Of a stretch of 64,000 nt of DNA, positions 12,601-21,500 are shown in pieces (the stretch's first letter is position 1; every line of letters starts with the position of its first letter). The notes beneath the pieces were generated by a model. The model worked only from the letters and a program-made list of their open reading frames with translations. It ran no database searches and was not told the DNA's origin. Location: the NCBI RefSeq assembly GCF_032854445.1, contig NC_088302.1, forward strand, positions 49,816,046-49,880,045. The letters run 5' to 3'. This DNA is from Liolophura sinensis. Its lineage: Eukaryota > Mollusca > Polyplacophora > Chitonida > Chitonidae. Position numbers and translations under genes: made by a program.

Positions 12601-13794
12601 GCTTGGCACCACCTATATAAGTGAAAGCTTATAAGACCAATCAGATAAATAAATAAGTAAATAAATTAAAAATGAGTGTTGTCCTATCAACAGACAGTAA
12701 TGTGACCACATGAGAGAAGACAGATTGTTCAAAAGTGACCAGTTAGGCCTTCTCTGTCATGTTAAAACTATCACCAACTACTGCACATGTACTATTGTCA
12801 CTCTGATAATATGCTCACGCTTCTCAAAACACAATTTTGGTGAATCCAGATGTACTTTGCCCAAATTTCATCACATCTCTGATACCTATAGAGAATTTAC
12901 AGGCTCATTTTTGGAACAACACTCAGTTTTGGAAAGCCGGCTGCTCTGCTGACAACAGTAATTTTGCAATGTATTCTGTGTGTTTTGTAGGGCTGGGGTT
13001 TGGCACTCCTAATCCTGGGTTTTCCTTCAACACTTCTAGCAGTACACCAGCTGTGAAACCAATAGGTAAGACGTGTGTATTGCATGCACATCTATTTGCT
13101 TTTGGTTGTTAATATGATGGGGTGTATATCAGTACTTAAAGGTAAAATCCAAGTAAGGCCTGTACAGAACACCCTTGGTGACATATTGCCATTTTATTGT
13201 ATGTTTAGAATAACCAAAGGTCAGTGGTTTACCCTGGGCACTGTGGTTTTTCGTCCCTAACACTTACCTTCATCTCCAAGTGAATAATTCTTGTGTATGG
13301 CATTAAACAAGATTCAAATATTATCGGAATATTTTTAATATTCAAATTGGGTGTAGGTGGTTAGCATACCAGTGCAGCACAATGACCCAGGAGCCTCTCA
13401 CCAATGCGGTCACAGTGAGTTCAAGTTCAGCTTATGCTGCTTTCCTCTCCAGCCGTACGTGTGAAGGTCTGTCAGCAATCTGTGGATGATCATGGGTTTC
13501 CCTTCGGTTTCATCCCACCATAACGATCATGGTATTAATGAAGTATTCTTGAGTACGGCGTACAATACCAATCTTTTAATACCAGTATTTTTTCTCACCG
13601 GTACAGGTTTATTTGGAAATCTGACAGCTAGCAATACATCAGGGTTTGGACTGGGAACCCCGCAGACAGCATCCTCGGGGACTGCTACACCCATGCCTGG
13701 AGGGACACCAGGCTTCGGTACACCAGGGGGTGCTCCTGTGGAGAACAAAATGTTCCTCTTGTCCAGACCGCCAGTAAAACGAGGAAAACGCTGA
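620..13794 (+). CDS. NUP58: Nucleoporin p58/p45 (NUP58), 5'-partial, 14 exons visible
   Basis: Central-channel FG nucleoporin; in known animals it forms the NUP62-NUP54-NUP58 coiled-coil complex of the nuclear pore. Exons: 620-663, 2682-2789, 3376-3693, 4574-4723, 5324-5351, 5632-5697, 5947-6121, 6752-6831, 8281-8399, 8760-8842, 9296-9497, 10336-10437, 12991-13065, 13607-13794 (TGA). All junctions are AG/GT and in phase, giving 579 codons including the stop, against about 599 residues in human. The N-terminal exons code for FG repeats (TGFSFG, GLFGGLGG, GFTLGG). The middle exons (5632-8842) code for the conserved helical region, with ARMSSKAMYKVQEDV, KQLLSVVSNGLQRN and ETFLALAAQL. The C-terminal exons return to GLFG/GFG repeats and end in the basic PPVKRGKR, like the human GNKRGKR end. 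The initiator methionine lies upstream of the window. Identification is by recall of the human protein and is strong. Confidence 0.95.
1047..2133. mobile_element. Candidate non-autonomous DNA transposon with ~20-bp inverted ends
   Basis: The word AGGATTAGTGTCCAGATTT at about 1048 recurs in inverted form (AAATCTGGACACTAATCCT) at about 2113, so about 1.1 kb is bounded by near-perfect terminal inverted repeats inside a NUP58 intron. TTAA-like bases flank both ends but a clean target-site duplication is not certain. There is no transposase-like ORF inside. It could also be a chance pair of copies of a smaller element. Confidence 0.45.
2383..2600. repeat. Dispersed repeat, copy 1 (intron of NUP58)
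   Basis: This 0.2-kb stretch is clearly related to 12205-12430: both hold AGTGCAATTTATG, then ACTACATTGG.TTGGAT, GGGCTT.AC and TTTTATCAGTCT in the same order. Its ends carry short inverted words (CAACCTTTTC at 2388 and GAAAAGGTTG at 2568), as in a MITE. No coding capacity. Confidence 0.6.
2790..3375. other. NUP58 intron without recognisable content
   Basis: AT-rich intron between two FG-repeat exons. No repeat, ORF or RNA gene was recognised. The same holds for the intron at 3694-4573. Confidence 0.6.
5035..5262. repeat. 45-bp minisatellite (~5 copies)
   Basis: Units of TGTTCTGATTTGATG + TTGCTACATCTTGATC + TTGCTCTACCTTGA repeat every 45 bp in the intron between exons 4574-4723 and 5324-5351 of NUP58, ending about 60 bp before the acceptor. 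Because 45 is a multiple of three, the antisense strand is open across the array, reading DQDVATSNQNIKVEQ over and over. That frame has no other support as a gene. Confidence 0.85.
6168..6497. repeat. 165-bp tandem duplication (2 copies)
   Basis: The sequence starting TATAAGTGTGGGCCTTCATG at 6168 starts again at 6333 with only a few changes, then runs to ATAAATGACTGCGGGCAAAT. The two copies abut directly inside the intron after exon 5947-6121 of NUP58. Neither copy contains an exon. Confidence 0.85.
6838..7955. repeat. 31-bp minisatellite with 172-bp higher-order repeat
   Basis: About 36 units of the type GTAGCTTACACACTGCAGC + TATCTGGTATCT fill most of the intron between exons 6752-6831 and 8281-8399 of NUP58, starting directly after the splice donor. 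Variant units recur in fixed order: the marker TAGTTGGTATCTAC falls at 7111, 7283, 7455, 7627 and 7847. That is three steps of exactly 172 bp and one of 220 bp, so multi-unit blocks have been amplified. There is no spacer/repeat alternation of CRISPR type. Confidence 0.9.
9460..9975 (+). repeat. Tandem copies of an exon 3' end plus splice donor
   Basis: The 3' end of NUP58 exon 9296-9497 (word TGTTAGCAGAGTCCAGGATC, then CCTCAGGTCAGT with the donor) recurs downstream at about 9581, 9700, 9818 and 9927. Spacing is 109-119 bp, and 3' flank words such as CCTCCAGCCACCACAATGG are included. Copies 2 and 5 keep the donor nearly intact; copies 3 and 4 have diverged. None has an acceptor, so they cannot be complete exons, but they are possible alternative 5' splice sites. 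Confidence 0.85.
10645..11937. repeat. 45-46-bp minisatellite, ~20 units in two blocks
   Basis: The unit CATGTAGTTCTAAAGCTGAG + GTAATGGGTAATGAGTGACTCA occurs twice at 10647-10725 and about 18 times at 11092-11937, within the NUP58 intron 10438-12990. The left inverted-repeat arm (10726-11085) separates the two blocks, so that arm sits inside or moved with the array. Units differ by single bases and by small TTTT insertions. Confidence 0.9.
10726..12268. repeat. Large inverted repeat around the minisatellite
   Basis: The left arm (10726-11085) is the reverse complement of the right arm (11963-12268). The left arm starts AACTTAACACGTGCATAAAT and the right arm ends ATTTATGCACGTGTTAAGTT. The arms stay very similar along about 300 bp, except that the left holds about 55 extra bases (after CTTACTAC at about 10976). 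That block is bounded by CTAC on both sides, suggesting a deletion by short homology in the right arm. The right arm is continuous with the dispersed repeat family at 2383 and 12205. Confidence 0.85.
12205..12430. repeat. Dispersed repeat, copy 2
   Basis: Related along its length to 2383-2600 (see that entry). Its first 60 bases also form the outer end of the right arm of the inverted repeat at 10726-12268. Confidence 0.6.
12494..12664 (+). repeat. SINE family A copy, diverged, truncated
   Basis: Carries TTTCCTCTCCAGTTGTA, AGTTTCCTCCCACCATAATG and TATATAAGTGAAA followed by ACCAATCAGATAAATAAATA. These are the family A landmarks in order, without the tRNA-like head. It lies in the NUP58 intron 10438-12990. 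Confidence 0.75.
13160..13318 (+). repeat. SINE family B fragment
   Basis: Contains ACCAAAGGTCAGTGGTTTAC, CCTGGGCACTGTGG, then CAAGTGAATAATTCTTGTG and TATGGCATTAAAC. The same order is seen in the longer family B copies at 33615, 39357 and 53680. Located in the last NUP58 intron. Confidence 0.55.
13350..13585 (+). repeat. SINE family A copy ending at the last NUP58 acceptor
   Basis: Nearly complete: a tRNA-like head with a box-B-like word (GTGAGTTCAAGTTCAG), then TTTCCTCTCCAGCCGTACGT, AAGGTCTGTCAGCAATCTG, TCTTGAGTACGGCGTACAAT and ACCAATC. Its 3' end lies only about 20 bases before the last-exon acceptor (CACCGGTACAG, exon from 13607). The branch-point region of that intron may therefore derive from the SINE. 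Confidence 0.8.
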
Positions 13795-14230
13795 ATGAGC
13801 TGTCTGGAATGTGTGTGTGTTTTTTTTTAACAGCTAGAACAAATGCTGTGGACATTTTCTCTGTATGTTGAGACCATGCCTTTGTATTCTCTAAAACAAC
13901 AGTTCCTAGGTTACTTGACTGAAGAACTGCGCAGAAATGCGTCATAAATATGAAAATATACAGTATGATGACATGAAATATATTATATGTGAAATATGTG
14001 TACAGCATAGCAAAAGATAGAAGTAATGAATCTGAGAGCAAAGCTGATTTTGTTTCATTGAAGGAGAAATTATCACTTTATCATTATAGAATCTTAACTA
14101 CATTTGCAAAGAATCAAGGCATACATGGTTAAGTTTGGGAGAAACGTACCATCAAATCATGCTAATGTAAGAAATTCACATTCAAATGTTGTCCGTGGTT
14201 GCAAGAAAATAAATGTATATTTTTAATGTT
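13795..14230 (+). promoter_or_regulatory. NUP58 3' UTR with poly(A) signal
   Basis: The stretch follows the NUP58 stop codon. A canonical AATAAA at 14208-14213, followed by a T-rich stretch and TTGTTGGGTG, fits a cleavage site near 14230. An alternative downstream site cannot be excluded. Confidence 0.6.
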
Positions 14231-17200
14231 GAACATCGACTTTGTTGGGTGATATTTGGCAGTGCAGACTTGACTAATGTTTGAATGCTACCCACGGAAA
14301 AGTGCGCTAAACGATCTAAAATTTCACCTGTAGATTTGCTAAATGTATCCCATGATTCATTGTGCTGATTGTGGTCCTTACTGATTGGGCACTGCCAAAG
14401 AGCATCAGCGGTGGTCGGTATTATATGGACAGTTCACTCTTCACTGAGAAGTCACAAGTATAAGAGGCAAGGATAACCAAAATATTTAGTTGTTCATGAT
14501 TGTTCAGTTATAACATATTCTCATTTGTCAGTCTGCTACTCAGCTGTGTTTCTATTTTTAACAGTTCTAAAATTTTATATCTATATTTTCCTTGGCTAAG
14601 TTTTATCTGAAAGTCTCTTTATTTACTTAATATCAATTTATTGTACGCAGAAAATGCAACGACAAACAATGAGTTTGATTGTAGTTCATATTCAACGTCA
14701 AATCATTTTGATAACAGGGTGAATAACTACAAAGCAAGATGGCAGTGTTCAGGTTTATCACTATGCATGTCGAGAGAGGGTCATACATAAAACAAACAAA
14801 AGCACATTCTTAATCATGCGTGTGCTACAACAAAGCACATTCTTAATCATGTGTGTGCTACAACAAAGCACATTCTTAATCATGTGTGTGCTACAACATT
14901 GAAGAGTTTGGCAACGTCCTGGGATTCACCTCATTTCTATTGGGGGTTTTTTTGTATGTGTACATGTATTTTCTAAATATTCAACTTCAAACTATGTCCA
15001 AGTCCATGTAAAGTGTCAGATTTCACAAAGATTAGCATAAAATACTAGAAATTTGTTGAATTAGATGTGACTGCTTTGGGTTACCAAGCTTTTTATCCTA
15101 ATCACCTGGGTTGGGGTGTTCTGTAGCAAAGACATCCCACGCACGTGACATCACTTATTAAAGGTCATTTCAAGATATGGCTGTGATCGTGTTATATTTA
15201 ATCCACCAATCATTTACTTAGCAAGAAATCTTTGTTTGTATTTCCACCATGAGGAATAGCACACTCCAGAATATTTCACCAGTATGACTGCATCCAGGAC
15301 TTCAGGAAGCATGGGAAAACCACTGTACAACATCAGGCACATGTATCTCAAACACCTACAGATTTACAGCTGTAACACAACCAAGAGCAGAATTTGAACC
15401 TAGGACCTCTGGACAAGGCCTAGTGGATCTTCAACATAACCCATTATGTCACTGTGATGTTGTGAGATACCCAGGAAATGTCACAACAGACTTAAAAACT
15501 TACCCTAAATCCTCAACAAATTCGACTACAGACGTAATGTTGTTTTGGCATATTACAGGCAGGTTACCTGATCTGGACAGGTTAGTTTATAGTTTCTGTG
15601 AAGTTCGTATGTGCCCCTACCTCAATACCTTTTACTCTTCAAAATGTACAAAATTTTGTTTTCAAATGGCATCAAAAGTTGTACTTTATTGGTCGAATTT
15701 GTTAAGGATTTAAAGTATTTTTATGTTGTTTCTACAACCAAGAACAAGAGTGAAGTCCAACAAAACATTTACCCATGCATTTATTTACAGCCTGCTTGTC
15801 AACAGTCTACATGTACATCTATCACAATATATTTATAATGTATGTACATCTATTCACATTATAATGCCATCTCGCATCTTTGTGATTTACAAGCATGATT
15901 ATTCGCAGGGCGGAGTATTAAGAAATAGACCCCCTCCCCCAGATAGTTTAAATAAAGCTGGCTCCTTCGTGATCTTTAATGGCCAGTACACTTCCAGTAT
16001 TGCAAAATACAGGACTTATAAATGATGTCAAGTTACTGCAATAACAGAAATTTGGCTTTCTCTTGACTGTTACATGAAGCAAATAAAATACAGAAACTAA
16101 TCAATTTAACCATTGTATGATGCATTTTTCTGATGTCGTAGTCCAGATCAAATTTAAAATAACTGAACACAAAGGCAAATAGCATAGAAAAACAGCAATA
16201 CCTGTATCATATCTTTGTTGCTCACTGTTCTCGGAACAAATTATTCCCTGTAAAGTTCTGAATATGAAATGATCTGTGTTTTCCCACAATACAACTAAAC
16301 ATATGTTTACAAGTAAATATTAGATATGCATGTATTATGGGCAATGGGGCATACAATGTAGAACATGTATTTGATAGAATAAAAGTATACAAGTGACACA
16401 TGTTATCCATCATGAGTCAACACGCGTATATAGTACATGCCTTATATGTAGTCCGAGACAACAACACTTCCACAGGTCTGAATAAATGTCAATAAAAAAA
16501 CGACATGAGTGTAATTTTTGGAAAATACATCCCTATACCTTTTAAGACTGTACTCCACTGTTTTACAATATGAAGTTTTACAATATGAAATCTCACTCAA
16601 AATCAGAAGAAAAAAAAACTAAAATATGAAACAAAATACTTCATACACAAGTCAAAACAAAACCTTTATCGTGTTTCAAACTTGGAATAACGATAAAGCA
16701 AGCTTAATTTTCAAGGTTCTGAATGAGCATTTAGTAGAAGGCTTTCAGCATTACTAAACCACTTCAATAACTATTGTATACACACTAGTAATCTTGTATT
16801 TCACTATGACCAGGGAATTTCAAAATTCACAATTCAAATCACCACAAGACTTCCAAATGTTCCATACACAGCCACAAAAGTCAAAACTGTAGAAATTACA
16901 AATAAGCATATGGCATATTTTTTAACCCAACAGATTATGGTATCGCGCATGAGGATGCTTACAGCTGGTGACATCAGTTGATATAAGCTGTGATGCAGCA
17001 TCATGGTCTCTTACATGTACAAGTATGTACTTCTGTTAGGCATCACCTGATGGGATGTCGCAGTCATTAAAGAAAGAAGCATTACCCATTACAAAATGAT
17101 GTCAGTTAGAACAGTAGTGCCCACTAATCAAATGGCAAAATCAAACTTCTTTCTTCTATAAAAATAGCACTAAAGCAATATGGACACCACAGACCTAAAT

Positions 17201-17442
17201 GGAATACTGGATGAAAAGTCTTACACTGCACAATCGGTGCATGCCACATTCCACTGGTCATCTATCCTAAGAGTTTGAAATGTTGAGAGATTTCACAGTG
17301 ACCTGAATCCACGCAAAATACAAGTGGACAACATCCAGAAACATTATCAACTAACAGCAAAATAGTAAATTAGATACAAACTAGGTAAATGTTTTTCATA
17401 AATCCAAAGACAATTTGAAGTCTCAATTTCAAAGAGGGATAT
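14231..17442. other. Convergent intergenic region NUP58 / FAM114A
   Basis: No exon is supported. It holds a 33-bp triplication (14799-14898). At 15255-15420 is a degenerate repeat-like stretch with CCAGAATATTTCACCAGTAT. The distal 3' UTR of FAM114A (read on the - strand) may extend into it, but I see no decisive poly(A) signal. Confidence 0.5.
14799..14898. repeat. 33-bp tandem triplication
   Basis: Three near-identical units AAAGCACATTCTTAATCATG + CGTGTGCTACAAC follow each other; the only obvious difference is C/T in the CG dinucleotide of the first unit. Confidence 0.9.
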
Positions 17443-18510
17443 CATGACACTGTTTAATTCGATGGGTCATCAGATGACAGGAGGGGATTCAGCCTGTGTC
17501 TTTTCTATTGTAGCTTCCTTCACCACATATAACAACAGCTGAAATGATGATAGAGTCCAATTTGGTATGTCATCTGATCAGGTGACAGGAAGGGATTCAG
17601 CCTGTATCTGTTCTATCCTAACTTCCTTCACCACATATAACAACAGCTGAAATGATGATAGTGTCCAATTTGATGTGTCATCTGACCTGGTGACAGGAAA
17701 GGATTCAGCCTGGGTTTGTTCTATCGTAGTTTCCTTCACCACAGGTAGCAATAGCTGAAATGATGACAGTGTCTAATTTGATGTGACAGGAAAGGATTCA
17801 GCCCGTGTCTGTTCTATCGTAGTTTCCTTCACCACAGGTAGCAATAGCTGAAATGATGACAGTGTCTAATTTGATGTGTCATCTGACCAGGTGACAGGAA
17901 AGGATTCAGCCCGTGTCTGTTCTATCATAGTTTCCTTCACCACAGGTAACAACAGCTGAAATGATGACAGTGTCTAATTTGATGTGTCATCTGACCAGGC
18001 GACAGGAAGGGATTCAGCCTGGATCTGTTCTATCGTAGTTTCCTTCACCACAGGTAACAACAACGGAGATGATGACAGTGTCTAATTTGATGTGTCATCT
18101 GGCCAGGTGACAGGAAGGGATTCAGCCTGTGTCTGTTCTATCCTAACTTCCTTCACCACATATAACAACAGCTGAAATGATGACAGTGTCTAATTTGACG
18201 TGTCATCTGACCAGGTGACAAGAAGGGATTCAGCCTGGATCTGTTCTATCGTTGTTTCCTTCACCACATATAACAACAGCTGAAATGATGATAGTGTCCA
18301 ATTTGATGTGTCATCTGACCAGGTGACAGGAAGGGATTCAGCCTGTGTCTGTTCTATTGTAGCTTCCTTCACCACAGTTAACAACAGCTGAAATGATGAC
18401 AGTGTCTAATTTGATGTGTCATCAGATCAGGTGACAGGAAGGGATTCAGCCTGTGTCTGTTCTATCGTGGCTTCCTGCACCACAGGTAACAACAGCTGAA
18501 ATGCATCCTG
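17443..18510 (-). repeat. 108-bp array derived from the last FAM114A exon (10 copies)
   Basis: The marker GGATTCAGCC falls at 17485, 17593, 17701, 17794, 17902, 18010, 18118, 18226, 18334 and 18442. The period is exactly 108 bp, except one 93-bp step caused by a 15-bp deletion. The 18442 copy is the real terminal exon of FAM114A. Read on the - strand, each copy codes for a version of FQLLLPVVKETTIEQTQAE followed by SLPVTWSDDTSN. The array is therefore an amplification of C-terminal coding sequence into the 3' UTR. The copies stay similar, and some are open into the next unit. Confidence 0.92.
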
Positions 18511-21500
18511 AATGTAGGTGCTGCTATTAGAAGCCTGCAAACAAAAGAAACAAGACAATGCTGGAATAGAAATCACCTGCCTGGAGTCATGTTACAAAGA
18601 GTGTCTACTTGTAGCACAGCTGTCTCAGTATGGACATATTTATAATGCTGTCTCACTGGAACATTCTGTTCATCACACTAAATAAGACTGCCAATCAAAT
18701 TATAGTAAAATCATGGCACCTCTTGTCGCTGTCAATGGCCTATCTACATGAGATAATCTCAAACCAAGAACTGCATGTACCTATATCATGTATTCTCAGC
18801 CATAGTGATCTCTCTCAACTGACTTGGGATAGAAGCTGAACCACTTCACTGCCAAGGGTGATGCCCTACAACAGCAGTGACTTGCCGAGCTGAGAAAGAA
18901 CACCTCCCTCATAATGTGTGTGATGTACTTATTATTCGCTGGAATTTATTTTCGTGGATTTTCTCCAAAAATATGTTTGCAGGAGTTAATTTTCATGTAT
19001 TTAAGAAAATACTGAAAAGCAAATCTTAAAATCTTCCAAGATATAATAGGGCCAAAATTATTCAAGCACGTCAAACAGGTATCATCATGGGTGGCTTTAA
19101 TCCTCCTATGTTAACTGCGCTAATCCTCATGATTTGGATCAGGGATTAAAACTATGGGGATGGATTATCACTACGTAAGAAGATTACTTTCGCACCTACT
19201 GTGAGCAGTACTCAAACAGGTGTCACTTCTTTTCGAATCACTGACGAGTACTTTTAAACACCTGACAACCTTTTGAGCGGTTCAATGCAAAACATATGAG
19301 TTTACCATTATCGGCACCAGTCACTCATTCTTTATCAAGCAACACAGTAAGTTTTGCATTGTTTTCAGTTTTAATCGTCCTCTAAAGTAGGTCAGAAACC
19401 GTAAATATTGCCGTAGCTGTCAACAGCCATTGTGTTGCTGTACACATTTCACAGTGTGTTAGTAGCTCACTCATTGGGCCATGGGAGAGACATAGCCAAT
19501 GGGATAGCATGTATCAGAGCGACATTCATTAAAAGCCAGCAAATGCTGGTATCTACTTTTCTTTCACTTTACGGGAATAGCAAAGACTGATCAAAATAAA
19601 GACAAATAAACTCCCACTTTGTTTTATACCCACCAAGCCTTAGCACCAGAGTTTGTATATATTTAAACCATAATTTCCCTTCCCTACCGTTAAAAAATTA
19701 AGCTGGCCCGTCAGGCTTTCTTAGCACAACTTCTGTCACCCTGGCAAAACTTTCACTCCATTATTACTACTACCTGTAGTATGTGATTCAATATTGGATA
19801 TTTTTTTCGCTGGAATTATTTTTCGCGGTAAATCCGCGAAAAAATTAGTTTCACGCCAAAATTAAGTACTTCACAGTATTGCATTGGCCAATTTGTTTAG
19901 AGTTGTCAGAGCATCTGCCCCAAAGCTATCTATCATTCAGTGCATTTGCATTATGCCATCTAGAGCTATTCCCAGGCCTTCCAATCACATAAAACATTTC
20001 CGAGAACAGTCTGTGGTCATTTACAACTCAGTTTCACAGGCCTTCCAATCACATACAACATTTCCGTGAACAGTCTGTGGTCATTTACAACTCAGTTCCA
20101 CAGATTTTTTATACGGTTTTTAATACATCTAAAAAAAGTGCTACCCACCCTTCCCAGCCTCCTACCTCTCCGTGTAAAAGACAACTCTTAAAGCTTCAAA
20201 AGTCTGCACTATTCAGTCTCAGGGATTTCTGATCTTCAAACTCACCTCCAAATACACATTGGTAATAAAGGTGTTCACCGACTCACTGTCTTCTGTGCCT
20301 TCCTGGAATGGAGAATTATATAAAGCAAGAGAAGTTATGTGTATACGTGTTGAGCTACAAGTATAGACTATTACTCTGCCACATGAAATCAATACCGAAT
20401 GCAGTACTGACTGAAAAATGTTAAATTATCTAGTCATAATAAATAATAATAATAAATGGGCCTAAATATGATGCAGGCATTCAATACACATTCCAGGCGG
20501 AACAAGGGCAATAACTCTGCTACTACTGCCATCCTGTTTATTGAGTGTTATTTAGGATGTGGTTATTTGGAATTAAAATGTATAGACTTAAACATATTAT
20601 CTATTATGATAACTGTGAATCATATTATGCTGACTGTGTCTTCCTTTTTACAGCTAAAGGCCCAACACAAGATACGCTAATAAATAAATGAGCTCAGACA
20701 GTTCTTTTTCAACCACACAACACGTCAGCTTCAGTTGCCATATTACCTATTCTATAGTATATATCAGAAGTAAAGTCATGAATCATATTTGGGCCAGCAT
20801 GTCAGAATATCTTGGAAATTAGGGAAATAAAGTCTCTTATTGCTAAAATACTGACTTGCAACCAACGTTGAAATATACAGTGCATGGTTATTTTTTGTCA
20901 GCCCTATCAAATTGGCTTGGAAACCAAAAAAATGATCAGACACATCCATCAGTCATCTTATTGACAGATCATGTTTACAGTCTGCCACAGAGCTGTTGAC
21001 TTATACCATGCTGATAACAAATGAGTGGAATCAAGATGGTTGGTGGACACAACTTATTGATTATTGACCTGCTAGGCCAAGTTGAGTGTGTTCAAAAGAC
21101 TTTGTCTTAGGTAGGGAACATAATAAACATTTTCCTGATGTTTTCCTATTCTCAAAGTGTGTTTATTCTATTTCTTACATACAATATTGTACAACAGGGT
21201 ATGTCATGCAGGGTTGACTGGTAGGTAACAAACCACAAAATGCGTCTAACAATCTCTGTTCATACTCACAGCAGCTTTGTTGAGACACTTTGTGAATTTG
21301 GATGAGAGTATACCAACTTCTGTACACACAACCTTTGTAACACTGTAAGAGAGAGACATTACCCTGTACATGAGGTACAACTTGTGACTTGTAATCCACA
21401 TCAGATCACTACAGCTTCTTCTAATTGTTCAGAGAGGCATGGAAGCTACCTGTAACTTCTAAGGCGACCTTTATCGTAGGTCTTACATCGTCATAGTAGT

